This document shows positions 44,262 to 57,914 of a stretch of 64,000 nt of DNA, piece after piece. The DNA lies in NCBI GenBank assembly GCA_019096155.1, contig JAHCVI010000005.1, positions 2,366,468 to 2,430,467 on the forward strand. The letters run 5' to 3'. Below the pieces are notes generated by a model that worked only from the letters and a program-made list of their open reading frames with translations, was not told the origin of the DNA and did not search any database. Numbering within the stretch: position 1 is the first letter of the stretch; each line of letters opens with the position of its first letter. The stretch comes from Staphylotrichum longicolle (Eukaryota > Ascomycota > Sordariomycetes > Sordariales > Chaetomiaceae). The position numbers and the translations under genes were made by a program.

Positions 44262-46784
44262 GGCGGCTGGTGGAGTGGACGCGAGGTCGAATTGGAGCAA
44301 ACGGCTGTTGATGTTGTTGTTCGTCCTCAGACGGCAAGTCGAGCGAAGCTGATACCACTGGCAGGTGTATAGGTGTGAGTGCTCGAGAAGATGTGTTGGT
44401 GGTGTTGCTGTGTGTGGTGGGAGGCGGTGGTCTGGTGCCTTGGTGCTGGTGTTGTGCTTTGATGGAGAGAGAGTCTGAAGCTGAGAGTTGCTTCCAAAGG
44501 GCGAGAGGTTGACTATAAGAAGACGGAGGCTTGTTGACTCATAGCAATGGACGATCCAAGGCAGAGCGGACTGGTGGAGACGAGAAGGAGAGTGTGTGTT
44601 CGAAGCTATCCGGTGGTCACAAAGTGGGAATTGGGGTTGAGGGGAGCTGGGGCAGCCTGGGTTATGTATCCTGGCACTGCCTGCGCTTGGCTGTTGCGTG
44701 TGTGTGGGCGAGGAGGAGTGAGGCAGAGGCCCATGACCACCAGGGACCCACCGGGGAGACTCAGCATTGGCGCCATAGCAGTACCTGCAGCGGAGGGGAC
44801 TTCCGGGTACCTCACCGCCGCAATCCGCTGGGTCAGGTACGCAGGGAGGAGGTACCCTCTGCACTCTCGACCAGGGCAAAGAAGTGTGGTGGGGCATGTC
44901 TCGCAAAGGGCCAAAAAGGCTGCAATCTGCGCTAGCCCCCTTTCGTCATGGACCACGAGCAGGGGTCGCTGTCCTGGTGTGCAAGAAAAATTCTTTCCTG
45001 CCAGGCGTGCGCATAACATGGTCTTGTCGTGGCACCACCCTGGTCATTTGTGAGCAAATGGGTGGAGTCTGGCCTGCCTGACGCCATCTTGGCCCTTCTG
45101 GTGCTGGCCCAGAGTACCCGGACAGGCGCTGTGAAGGGGCGTGCGTGCAGGCTGGGCTCCCCTTGGTCCTTGGTCCTGTTCACGCAGGCCAGAAGTGCGC
45201 GAGAAGGTGTGCTGTGTGCGCAATTGCCAGCCGCTGTCACTGTGGGATCCCTGGGTACCGATCTGGGTGTCGCCATTGCCTGCGAGAATGCTCGCGAGCG
45301 CAAGAGTCATCATCGAGAGGGAATGCCCATGCGACTCGGTTCGAATGGCTGCCAAGGCGTAGCAGTCTGGTTTCTGGTGGGGGTTTGGAGGTTGCTCTCT
45401 GCTGTTCGCCTGACCCATTACGACTTTTCTCGTGCCATCCGTCACTGTCTGTCGACAAGCCCGAAAAATGTGCGCAGAGAACAGCCCAGGCCGGGCGGCC
45501 GTCGCCGGGCTGCTGTGTTTCCACCCACTCTTCAGTCACTCCTCGCTCACTCAGTGCCTGTCCCCCGCGACCCGGGGGTGCAAGTATGCTAGCCTCAGGC
45601 TTGCCCGGGCCCAGCGATCAGGCGTTTTGCGGCTGGCGTTCCTGCCCTCACCATGAGAACAGCAATTTTTTTTCCTTTCCCGGCAGGCCACCCAATAAAG
45701 GCCTTGTACAGCTGCGATGACTGGGTCATGAAACCCACCTGCTGAAACTCAGCGGCTGCGGCCGTGGTGAGGTGTGTTGCCAGAAACATTCATTCTGTGT
45801 CCCTCAACCGCCAATCTCGATAAACCTTCATGCCCGGCAACAGCCAGCGCCGTCGCTCGTCGACCATATCTCAATTCCCGTTGTCTCCCTGTCGCATTGT
45901 TGGAGCCGGGAAGGCCAGGATACATACAACAGCAGATAATGCGTGGGGGTTCCGCCATCTCGTCCGACCCTCAGATTGCCTTGCAGCAGCAGCACTCTCA
46001 CCCAGGTTGCAAGGCACCTCCAGATAGGGAAGCGAGCTAGGACATGACCGGACGACGACGACGCTGTCGAGTGGAGGGGGCGAGCGACTGTTGAAGCTGC
46101 AGCTGCAGTGCGACGTTAGCTTCGTCGCGGCCCCCCAAAAGCTTCCCAATCCAATTCAACCTGCGTCGACGGCAGACTGGACAGCAGCCTTGGGCGGGCG
46201 CCTTCATTGGCTGCCTTCGCCTCTCGACTGGTCAATGGCAATCTTGGGCTGGCTGGCTGGGACAAACTCCCTCTGTGGGTGCAGTTCTGCTGCTGCAGGA
46301 CGAGGTTGGCGCCTTTTTTGGTCGCACGACGGCCGTCGGCTTTGCACCATGCCAATCAACGCCAGCGGACGCACTGCAGAAGAGAAACATACCACCTGCG
46401 CGCGAGTGGACCGCCGGGCTATCAATGGCGAGGCCGGGTGCCATTGTCCAATGTCACGGCATGGCGCAAACCCGGGATACCATTTTGGAGCCCTGTGCAG
46501 TGTCCATGAGGGTTTATGTGCTCAGCGCTGCGGTGCTCGTGACTGGCAAGTTTCGGTCCTTACCTACAACGGGCTGTGTAAAACCTCGTCCAGTTTTTGT
46601 GTGTCCGCAATGCTCAGTGAGACACGAGGGGATTCACATCGAGGTCTGTAACAGCCTCTGTGGACCGCTGCAGGGAGACCCCCATGGCGGCGGTGCAGCA
46701 AGGAGGAGTGCTGCTGCTCGAGGCATTGAAAACAGCACTCTTTCGAGCGGATCATGGAGATCTTGCACAACTTTCCCTTCTCAC

Positions 46785-46798
46785 GCATGCTAGCATGC
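46785..46798. repeat. 14-base perfect palindrome GCATGCTAGCATGC
   Basis: Self-complementary without a spacer and followed by further GCATGCTT units, making a small GCATGC cluster (46785-46808). Confidence 0.8.
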
Positions 46799-49700
46799 TT
46801 GCATGCTTGATCTGCTCACCCAACCCCTCTGACGATGCCTGCCGCGCGCACCGTCTCATCGGCCGTGGGGAGCTGCCTGAGCTAAGCCGCTTTCGATTTC
46901 ACCTGCAGCATCCTCTGCCTGCGCGCTCTGGCAAATCATCGGCGGACCACGTTTCGTCGACTTGAATTGCATGGTGTGCGTGTTCTGCGAAGAGGCAACC
47001 CGTTTCAAACATGACGAATTGGGCTGTTGTGTAGCAGCAGAAAGCAGAACTCTGTCGGGGAAAAGCCTCGCGTCATTGCGGGTGGCTATGAGTTGTGGTT
47101 GCTCGGATTGCTCGACAGTCTTGTTTCCGTGCCCTGGGCGAGGAATGTCTAGGACATCCGCAACTGGTTCGATGGAGGGCCGGCAGTCGGAAGCTTCAGA
47201 TCGCCGCCATCTTTGTGCTGTGGTGAATTTCACAGTAGTCCTCTGATACACATCACGCACACAACGGCACTCGGCACCTCTTTCAAGTTGCACATCACAG
47301 GGTGGGTCTCGTCCGCAAGTTGCAGTGCAACTCTTCCAACTCTTCCAACTTGTCCGGCGAATGCCATCGACACGCCGACCTTGCGTGGTCTCGTGGTGGC
47401 ACGATCATTGCCCAAAGGGTGCTAAGTCGCAGAAGGCAGCGGCACTTCCCTTGACCCCGATTCATGATCCCAGACGGACATCATCACGCAAAGGAATCAT
47501 GCCAGAAAACAAGATGGGCAATCCACTCTGGATGCGACTTTGGCATTTCCTTTCTTCCTTTCTCTGCCCCATCGTCCATCCACCTGCAGTGCTGCTGCAG
47601 GGAGTTGCACATCGCTTCGGAAGAATGAGGTCTCCACCTCCCCTGCGGCAAGCCTGGCGATTCGCTGCCCAGGTGAGAGAGAGTCCCCTGTCCCTTGCTC
47701 TCCGTCCTCCGGTCCGTCCCCCCATGTCGCGATTTCTGTGGGGGATGGCGCCCACCCTGGCACAGAACTTGGGGGAGCATTGGAGCAACGAACCCTGAGA
47801 CCAACCCAAGCCGAGCCAAGCCAACTGTGAACAAACTCCCCGGATCGGCCGCGCTGCCGAGAGCTGTCGGCATCCGTCTTGTTGTTGTCGCGATCGAGCG
47901 ACCCCTGGACGGGCTGGTGGTGATCGAAGATCTGTCTGATAGGCATGGCGTGGATGGATGCAGCAAGCGCGGGGTGAGATCCCACGCAAGCTGATTCAAG
48001 TCGGTCGTGCGATGACGAGCATCGGCGCTCTGGATCGGGGCCCACACGCGGTTTGCCCATCGTCAACCAGCAACGCTTCGGGGGTTTGCCTCCGGCTTCA
48101 CGCTTGAATTGATTGGGAGGCTAGGCCGGAAAGGCAAGAACCCTCACGGAGGACGACATAACCAAGAAGGACCGCATAACGTTCGATGGGCAGTAGTGGC
48201 CCACGAGTCCCGTCTCGGAGTTGCGAGGGCAGCCGACCAGTCCCCGTATCCCTCTCTGCTTGTTGACTCCGAACTGCAGCAGAACCGGGCAGAAGTCTGA
48301 GACAAGAGAATGTCATGATGGCCTCATCTGAGACAATGTGCTCTCAGCGCTGCTCTGTTGCCCAGCCCGGGAATGACGGCTCAGGGGGGAGAAGGACCGT
48401 CTCCTTTGCGCAAGCGCAGCTGCTTACACAGCATCGGAGACTGGCAACAAGCAGACGATGAGCGTCTGTCCGTCTGGGGGGTCTCACCAGCAACCTCCCG
48501 CGCTACAAAGATGCGAGGGGGTGCTGCATTTGGTTGTGCCGATCACAGCTCTCCTCGAGGTTCCTGGCGCACGCCACGGGCATCATGCTGCGTTTCCAGA
48601 TCGAGACATGAGATAAGGGGCAACCAGGAAAGGGCGACGCCCTTCAACGTGGGAATCCACCACGACAATCCCTCGGGTCATGCTGGAAGGATTCGTGCAC
48701 GCTAGACAGTGTCTTTGTCGGCGATTCATCAGCGTGCGTCGTCAAATGGTGGCTTTGCAGAGCGTTCTTGGTTCCTGAGGGTGTGGACGTCGAATCAGCT
48801 GAACCCTCGGTGAGCGGCCAATCATCTCACGAGACTGGCCTCAGCCCAGGCTGCTGGTGTCGGCGATGAGGATTCAGAGTGCTGATGCTTGAAATTTTTC
48901 TTTCGGTCACTTGCCCTTCTCGTCAAGCCGAAGACCTGCACCAATAGTTAAGGTACCTTGTTCAGGCATGATAAGACAATACTCGGACGACGTCGAGGTC
49001 TTTATCAGCCTCAAGCCTTCCTCTTCTGCTCCGCTCAAAAACAAGTGCAGCGGCGTGGCCTCGCCCTCTCCAGGCCCGGCGCCATCTTCCACATCCAGAA
49101 TCTTTCCCGTTGGTGTCTCAGCCTTCACATCCTCGAGGAACTGTTTTGGGCGCAGTAGTTCGCGCCTACGGCTGCCAAGATCGAGTCCAAAGATGGAGCT
49201 ATCGAAATCGACGATCATCCACGCACATGGCCCGTGGCCTGCTGGGCCGCGTCGTCGCCCGCCAGGCTTATCAAGCCCCTTGATTGGCCGCCTGGCGGAT
49301 GACCCTGTTCCTGCACAAGGACAAGTTCGGTTCGTGGGGTGGCTATAGCAAGCTGAAAAAAAAAATCTTCGAGAAATGTGCCTGGAGTTCAGCCAGCATC
49401 GATCTGGGACCTTTCCTATCGAGAATGTCCCGATGACTGAGATGACTGGTGCCAGCAGATCGGCTGAGAAGCGAAGAATTTTTCTTCCCCTCCTTTTGCC
49501 CTACCAGCGTGTCACGGTGTCTCCTCGCCTGCGCACGAACTCGCTTGCCTGAGGCCGGGCAGGCTCAGTTCAGTTCATCTTGATTGAAGCATGTAGGACC
49601 TGCAGCAGGCGAAAGGCAGGTTGGCCCCGGCTGAATGAGACGGCGGCAAGGGACGGGCGTCAAGTTCGAGTGAGTTGCATGCGGGCCAGACCGGCCCTGG

Positions 49701-52700
49701 GCCCGCCCTCTGCAACCTCGTTGAAACGCCCCTCGGCAAGCTCGACCTTTTTCACAGTGTGTCGTTTTTCACGAAGCTGCCTGGCTGCTTGTGAAGAGAA
49801 AAATATGATATCCAAGCATCACCACATGGAAGGCCAGGTCTCCTTCGTTCTGGTGGCTGCCACCGCAGTGGCACGCAATCCGAGACGCCTCCCGAGACCG
49901 CCGTTGACGAGGTTTTGACTTGGCCAAAACAGCAACGGGTTTGCCACTTGTTTGTTTTGTTCTTCTTAGGTGCTGCCGATTAGATCTTCACATTCGTCCT
50001 ACCCCTGACACGGCATGCCTTTCGAATCTCGATGCTTGGCCTCCAACCGGCACGGCAGCGTCGCATCCATCTCACATTCTCGGAGCGCGAACCTGGTTGA
50101 ACTCGGAGCCTCGCCCAAGACACAGGGGCGTTCTGGCGCATCTGGTTGGCTCAGGCTGAGGTTGCCCAAGCCTGGACCTCCGCCATTGGCTGGGCGCAGG
50201 CGCGGCAGAGCCCGCGCTATCTTCGCCGTAACCTCGTCAAGGGCACAGCGCTAGCGGGCATGCCGCCCTGCAGTCGGTTGTTGAATGACGACAGGGAGGA
50301 CAGGGGGATGGTTAAACAGGGTCTGCTCTTTGCTGTTGAAGTCGTCACCCCGGCTATGCCAGGGCACACAGAAGCGAGATGTGGAAAATATTGAGGATTT
50401 CTCAAAGGGGACGAGACTGCAGCGGGTGTTGACAAACACTCCATCCATAATGATTGACGAGATGGCTCTTTGGAGCCGGGCGTAACGCCCGAAGTTGATT
50501 CTGCCCCGGGCTGAGTGAAAGCCCTCTGGCGGAGATGCGGACTCAAATCTGGCTTGGCCTGGCCTTGTCTGACAGAAGAAGCAACATTTGAACACACCGA
50601 AAACTCGAGAAAAAATGGCAAGCCCGCACAAACTGCATCCTCCCTTTCTTCACCCAAAAGTGATGGATGAGGCTCAACAGCAAGGTCATCAAAGGGGCAA
50701 CAGGCAACAAGGGGGGTTCATCAACAGCCGAAAGCCTCCTCGTCCCCCTGCTCTTGCCCGGTTCTTGGGTGAAATTTCCCTTTTTTCCTTGATGCCAAGT
50801 TCCAACAAGCCTAACGTGATTAGCGTTAGCAATGGCAACTTTAACAAGGGGCCATCCAACGCTCAACCCTGGGCCTCCGCATTTCAATGGTGATCTCAGT
50901 GGAGCTTTCTTCCCCTTCTTTCTTTCTTGCTCGGTGTGGAGGCAGAGCTAGGCAGAAAAGGGTCTAGCTTTCCCACCACTGCCAAGCCCCTTGCAGGGCC
51001 TCGTGGGCAGCCCCCCGCAATTTTCATCTGCAGGCTCAACAAAAAGGGGAATGGCGAGCTCGCTGGTGGCACAGGGGCTGCCAATCAGGGGTGCCGGAAA
51101 GTCGACCGAGAAAGGTGTGGAAAAAGCAGGCAAGGCAGGCAGAAGAATTGGAACAAACGAAACGAAGGCGGAAACCGGCAGGCAACAGAATCCATCGAGG
51201 ACAAGGCTGTTTCTTGTGTCGGCGTCTCGGTGAGCTGGCGAGGTTGTGAGCTCGGCGACGCGGACTTCAATAAGTTCCGTTCAGGTTGAGGAACTGGAAC
51301 CTGGGACGTTCGGGTCGTTTGGGTTCCATGGCACCGGGCGCGGGACGCAAGGGAACCAAAGGGAGGCCGTGTGTTTCACCGATCCGCTGCTGGTGCTGTT
51401 GGGACGTGCTCTTCCGCCACCAGGCACTGCTGCGCCTTGGGCAGTTGCACACTGACACCACGCTAGCACAACCGCCCAAAACTAAAAAACTGTTTCCAGA
51501 GACAGACAATCCCCGAGTCCCGACGTCCGTCGCTCGAGAAAGTCAGCCTGGGGGCGCACCGGGGACCTCCGTTGAGCATCAAACGAACCACGCCTGACAG
51601 GTTCCTGCATCAGGGAACCTCTTCCAGCTGATTTCGGACAAAGTCAGACATGGATGAGGGCATGGATAAGGCCTGGATGGGGTGAGGACCATCAAAATTC
51701 CATGAAATTGAACAAGCACAAGAACGCGGGGTAGACCACACACTCCATCGGCACTCGACTTTGCCGTTGCCAAAAATTGAAATCCAACAGGCCAGATGAT
51801 CTGTCGTCTAACGCTTTTCAGTTTCGGAAGATGGAGTCGCTGGGGAGCCAAAATCTGGGGAAATTGAACGATGGAGTCGTGCCTCCCAGCCTTGTCCTGG
51901 TCTAGTCGCGCCACATTTGTGCAGAATGGCCTTGGCGATCCGCAGCTGCCCTGATCCCAGAACTGATCCCAGAACCCAGAGCTCACCCCTCTTTTTTGAC
52001 ACAGGAACTCCCTGGGTGGTCCAGGGGCTGTCGCTGTCAAAACAGGCACTGGGTTGTGGCAGGCAGTTTACATAGCCAGGGGACTGTATGTATGTACACC
52101 AGATTCTGCAGCTCGAGTTTCTCGTACTCGCCTACCTGTGTCAAGCATGGGGTTGCACAATAGCGCTGCCTGAAAGGGAAAGGGTCCTCAGCATGACGAC
52201 GGGATTCACTCAAACCATTCCCAACCTCACCTCAACTTTTCTCGGACACCCGGCACCGCTAATGCAGTTGTCCGCCGTCTCATCCGTGGGCGCTCACCAC
52301 ATGGATTGCTTGGGATGGGAACTAGCGCAGACTCGGCCAACACTGAATCTGCTGGGCCTGCCAATGAAGGGCGTTCCCAGAAACGTCAAGAAAGAGGACT
52401 GGGTGTCATCCAGCGCTCTCTGGATGCGCTAACGTTAGTCCATCTCGTCAGCCACGAGGACACCCCCGCGTTCCAAGCGTCGCGAATTGTCAGCAGCAGC
52501 ACAGCAGCGTCGCCTGTGATGGGTGAGAATTGTCCGGACTTTTTCCAGACTCCTCCCACATGACACGCCATGCTGTTGCACTGCGCCTACGCACTAGCGT
52601 TGATGGTTCCCAGTTCATGCAACCCAACGACACACACACCTCGCTGGGTCCTTCGTGGGGAGGATTCGGCGCTAGCGTGCAATATCCAATGTCGAGATAA

Positions 52701-53264
52701 CCAGGCCCTGGAAGTCGTTCTCCGGCAGGCAGCTCACCACCTCGAATTGCTGCACCATTCCAGCACCACGGATTGGCAAGCCACCGCCGACAAGTCTGCA
52801 GCAGAAACCGCCTGATGGTGACGGAGAGTTGAAACTGGCCGACAGGGGCAGGAAACAGGGAGTGATGATGTGATGGTTTTGGATCGACATCGTGTTCCTG
52901 TTCCTGCTGCTGTTATCCTTCTCGTTTCGTCTTCTTATTCCTGTCCCTGCCTCTCTGGCCACAATCATCAATCAGTGCTCATCACACACACACACACGCA
53001 CTACCTCTCAGACACACATGTAGTCTGAATGGCTCTTATCTGCAGCGATCTGCAGGGACTCGCAGATGGATTATCTGGGCCACTCTATCGTCACTGGCAA
53101 GGAAGGGTCCTCTGAACCTGCAGAGGCAGCGAGGGAAGCCGACGGCAGTCCTGCCTTAGTGTTTTGGCGGCCTGCATACACATGTCAGACTCCTGCGTCC
53201 TGCAAGTGCATGCATCCGCGCGATATGGTGTGTGTGAGTGGTCTGTTTGTGGTGTTTGGTGTGG

Positions 53265-53297
53265 TGGGATGGGATGGGATGGGATGGGATGGGATGG
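53265..53297. repeat. GGGAT pentamer tandem, about six copies
   Basis: Perfect GGGAT repeat flanked by GTGGT-rich DNA. Its complement-like form (ATCCC/ATCCT) appears on the same strand at 54268-54292. Confidence 0.9.
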
Positions 53298-53981
53298 ATG
53301 GCACTCAACTCGACTGGCTGGTGCGTCTTGTTTTGCATCCGGCTTCCTCGTTCTGGCACTGCAGCAGGCCGCAGCACCAGCCCTTCGGCCACCAACGCGG
53401 GTTGCCCGAACGGGGGACGCAGTAGCGTCATGTAACCTGTCGCCCACGCAATCCTCGCCCGGGTTAGCCAGTAGCTGCCCTCGCCCAGAGGCTGGTCTGC
53501 AAAAGTTCATACACCCACTCTGCTGTGGTAAGCACTGCATCCATCCAGCTCCCTCTCAGGTGGGGTTTCTAGTTGAGTTTGCTCTACATTGCGTACGCCA
53601 GAGGCGCGGTCGACTGCGAGTCTGGCTGGCTGAAACGGCTCAGTTCAGTGGGAAGACTGCCATTACCGCAGCACGCGTTCGTTCCTGGCTGAGGCTGCAC
53701 AACCACGCAACCTCCACACCCTTCTTCGCAGCAATGCCAGCTGATCATCCATCAGCAAGGAGCAAGAACCAGCTAGCCAGCCAGCCAGGTCTCAATGAAA
53801 CGAGTCCGGGCCATGCCATTCTCCCCTCCTGACTAACTGACCAAAACCCCCAAAAAATCCCTAACCTAACATTTGCCACTCTTCCCCCTTTTTTACGTGA
53901 CCACTCCCCCTTTTTACGTACCGCATTTCCCTAGCAGTATCCACAGCAACACCAACAGCAGGGCGGACTGGTAACTGCTAA

Positions 53982-54053
53982 CACCACCACCACCACCACC
54001 ACCGACACCTCTTACTTTTCGTTCCCTCCTAACTTTTGCGGCCCCCCCCCCCC
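53982..54053. repeat. CAC trinucleotide run and C12 homopolymer
   Basis: (CAC)n at 53982-54003 followed by a run of twelve C at 54042-54053; a CA dinucleotide run lies at 54183-54200. Confidence 0.85.
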
Positions 54054-57000
54054 ACCTATTTTCCCTCTCTTCCCAGATGGCGCTAGGGTTGTACTTCAGC
54101 AGTCCAAAACCTTTTAACGTTAGTCCTGTCAAGCAAAAACTGCAATGCCCCACGGGGGACCGGGGCGGGTAGGAAGCGGGAAACACACACACACACACAC
54201 GCATGCCATGCAATGCACGGGTGAGTTGCATAAGGGTCAACCAACTTTTGCCGCCCACCCACCCCTCCCATCCCATCCCATCCTATCCCATCCACCCAAC
54301 AGCCCACCCACACCTGAACGTAGTACTGTAGTAGCGTACTGGGCGTTGACTTTCTTCAACAAAGCGAGAGAGAAAAAGGAGGGAGCCCACCACCACCACT
54401 CCCGCTGCGACCCTACCGTTTGATCTGGATTAGAAGGAGAGAAAAAAAAAAGCCCTTGGCCTGGCTCTGGCCTGGGTCTGTCTGCCTTGGCCTGTTTGTG
54501 GGGGCGGGTTGGGTTGGGCTGGGTGGGAGACACAAGCGGGGATTGTGAGCAAAGCGGTTATGTTTTCTGGGCCGGGAGTTGTGCCGCAGCCGCTGCTTGC
54601 TTGTTTTGATGTTAGCTTGGGAGGTTTGTGTTGTAACTGCGACACACCCGGGGGGGGGATATTCAGCGTGGGGTTTTGACTCTGAACCAGGAGATGAGGG
54701 TTGGGGAGGGAAGGGACAGTCTGTGGGGAGTGATTGGCTGGGCTGGGGATGGCGCTAGGCGGGTGTTAATGTCATGCTATGAGACTGTGAGACCTGGGTA
54801 GGGAGAGGGTTGTGTTCTGGGATGGGGCAGCTGACTGTTGGGTGGTGGTGGCTTCTGGATGGTGAGTGACTCCGGCGGTTTTTCTGCGGGTTTCTTCTCT
54901 CCTGAGGCTAGGACAGTGAGCGATAGGCTGGTTGGGGAGATGAGCTGGAGATGGAGATGGTGGAGTTCTAAGTGCCTTGTCTTGCCTGGCCAGGCCTGAT
55001 CCGGGCAGGTGACGGTTGAGAGGATGGTTTGGAAGAGTTGCTCCGCCGTGGGTCTTAGCTGGCGTCAGAATGGAGATCCAAGGGAAAGGGGGAGGAAGTC
55101 AGCTGTCCGATCGTGCCTTGATTTGGACCTTCCTGTTCCTGGAACGGAGGAATCATCAGGTTGCTAAGTTTTGCAGCCTCGCGGCTCTAAGCCAGCCCCC
55201 AGTTCTCCCTTTACTGCTCACTCTGGCAAGCTTGTGTGCTTATGTGTCAAGATTTTGAGATCGCGGACCTGATTTCTGTCAAGTGACGAGGCTCAGCGGC
55301 GAGTTTTGCTCCCATCCTTGTTTCAGGGGCTACAGTGGTGGTTGGTTGACTTCGCATCTCGTGTGATGCCCCATTTCTAGCCTTCTGCTCACTCCTCGTT
55401 CCTGCGAGACCAACTGACGATATTAGATGTCCAGCGGGCAACTCCACTCCAGAATCCTCCAGCTGACGAGCTGAGAACAGAGCCACAAGCTTAAGAGTTT
55501 ACTTTCCCCCTGGTTCCTCGTGATGAATGCTTCTTCTGTCAATCCTGTCTTGTTGAGGTTGTTCCCGTGAGGTCTTGTTCAATGGGAAAGGGGGGGAATA
55601 GGAGGATGTCTGTGTGACATTGTCCGTCTCTTTCGTGGTACTCCCTCATGTGCTCCTCCCCCTTATCGTAGTATTTGTCTTGGACTCTTTACGTACGGTC
55701 CCGGAAATGTTGGGCTCATCAACGCCAGCTGTTGGACAGCGCCCAAACCCATTCGCGGAACGGCTGAGAATATGTGTCTGACAGTACCAGATCCCGATGT
55801 CGTTGTCAGTGGCAAGCTGAGCCCGGAGACACGACAGGCTGGTCTGGACAAGTGTTTTGTCCGAAGCCGCGCAACGAGGGCTGGCTGAACTGAGTGGCGT
55901 CCTTGACCATGCGGCTTTCCGTCTGGGCTCGGACGCCTGCTGGATCGCGCGTATGCTGACTGCGGCCTCCCGAATCTCGTGCCTCGTGTCACGGGTTGTT
56001 GCACCGGGTGGGATACAATGTGGCTACCCGTTCCTTGGGTTCTTTTTGCGATAACGCAGGCGCTGTCCATGGTCAAGGGTCCATTCTTTCGGGCTGGACT
56101 GCCCTCTGCTTGTCGGCTTGCTCACTCGTTTGGTCTGCTCTCGCGCGTATGAGATGAACATGATACGGTACGGTAGGGTTACACGCACTACCGAGCATAC
56201 AGAGGGCGGGGCAAAGACCATAGGTTGCTGCTTTGGGAGTCCCGTGCCTGCAAGACCCTGTTGTGGAATCTGAGCAAGTTGTGGTGCTGAGGAGGAGAAT
56301 TCTTTATCCGCATAGCGCCGAAGAATCCTCACTCTTGACAAGCTCGCGGTTTAAGGTTGTGTAAAAGCGACAGCCCTCTGTAGACCGTGATACAATCTCG
56401 GCCTTAACCCTTACTCTTGACTTGGCTATATCTAATAGGGAAATGATCATTTGTTGCCACACCCTCGGCACCGGGTTCTGGGTTGCCAGATGTGCCCGAG
56501 GAAACTGGCGTTGCATTGCACATAAATGTTGTGACTTGTGTCTCTCTGTCGTGTTCCTTGAGCGAGGCATTGCCGGGCCAATACACCGGAGCACAGGCGT
56601 GAGGGCAGCTGGTCACAGCATCTTATCCGTTACATGCTTTCTGAGAAGAAAATCTTGAATGGCAGTGTGACACCGCTTTTTCGTGATCTTCAGCAGCTTC
56701 CTTGTAGTTTACAATCGGAGATGACACTTGGAGAATATCGGTATCTCCTCACATTTTTTAAAAACGACGAATCAAAACCGCCCTCGATGTGGGCAAACGA
56801 TCAACAGCTCTGGCTGATGCTCTGGGCACTGACGGCAAGCGTTTGCCCAGTCTTAGGTTTCAAGAGAAGAGGGGGAGAAAACGGGGAAAGAGAGAGAGGA
56901 AACAAGGATACAAGAAAAATAGAGAAGCGAGAAGGGAAAAGGCGTGATGAGGAGGGAAAGGTAAAGGCGTCCTTGCTTTCCATCACCCTCTAATGTAAAG

Positions 57001-57149
57001 GGCCATACGCCCAAATCAGGATTCAGGCACCACCGATGCCTTTCCAGGAGATTCAGTTTTTGACTTCAGAGCTCGAGAGGAGAAAGAACCTCTCAGATAA
57101 GAGTTAATCAAGAGGGGCAGGAGAAGGGTATGAGAACGAGAAAGAGGAA

Positions 57150-57303
57150 GAAGGAAAAACGAAGAAGAGGAAGAAGGCTCGTCTTGGATTTCAATTTCAC
57201 TTTGTATCATCATGAGGTTGGGCTTCTTGAGTAAGAATTGGAGATGGTACGCATTGTACTGGTTGATTTTTTGGTGTATGCCTCTTTTTGTTCAGAAGGA
57301 GCC
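57150..57303. repeat. Dispersed repeat, copy C (diverged)
   Basis: Ends TGCCTCTTTTTGTTCAGAAG, aligning with the end of copies A and B, and keeps ATTTCACTTT, GGCTTCTTGAG and GAGATGGTACGCATTG in the same order. More T-for-C changes than A or B. Preceded by an A/G tract (57120-57175), as in the other copies. Confidence 0.6.
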
Positions 57304-57914
57304 ATTTGATTTCAAAAGGGCGAAGATTAGCAAGACCAAGAGAAAAAGAACAATCCTAGTTGACTACGGTAGTTGCTCAACCGACTCTAGCCACCACCAA
57401 GAAACCGTTCTTTCAAGATGTAAGCCTCATGATTGCTATGACCGTGGTCATCAACAGCTTTGTTTTGCCAACTGCTCAAAATTTGCGCGCCGTTCTTTTG
57501 CCCCCAAGAGTTTTGTTTACGCTCTCTGTACCCACGCTCCAAGCCAACCAAAACCAAGAAACAAGCAATCTGGGTGTGGTATATCCTCCTCGTCCGCATG
57601 CATCATGCAACAAATGTGATCAACCCATCCGAGCAATGAAGGCGCTGTATAACCCCTCTACCCCAGGACGCTGCCCAGCCACCAACCCACCCACTCCGTT
57701 TCATGGAATGGGAATCATGGTGTTCCGTGCTAAAGCTCAAGGGCTCACCTCTCCCTTGCCCTCCATGTGCGTAATGCGGTGAACTTCGCCCGCTGCAACA
57801 AAACTCCAAACCCCGGCAAGCCAAAACGAATCCACACATCACAGCACAGCTCACCATGCATCATTACCATCGTACCTCATCAACCATAAAACCCTCCCTT
57901 CTGAACAAAATCAC

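Larger units (their letters stand above)
44262..57914. other. Gene-poor tract right of the Ecl1-type gene (13.6 kb)
   Basis: No open frame with a recognisable family, and no splice-linked coding chain that I could follow. Longest frames (about 170-190 codons at 45.0, 46.1, 47.5-48.1 and 53.2 kb) overlap each other in opposite directions and are compositionally driven. Contents seen: palindromes at 46785-46798 and 52429-52438, simple repeats near 53.3 and 54.0-54.2 kb, an A/G tract (56.86-57.18 kb) and repeat copy C. It lies upstream of the Ecl1-type gene, so part may be its promoter or a very long 5' leader. Confidence 0.5.

Noticed and set aside
45029..48066. Several 100-190 codon frames on both strands
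   Set aside because: They overlap in opposite directions and carry no conserved motifs or splice continuity.
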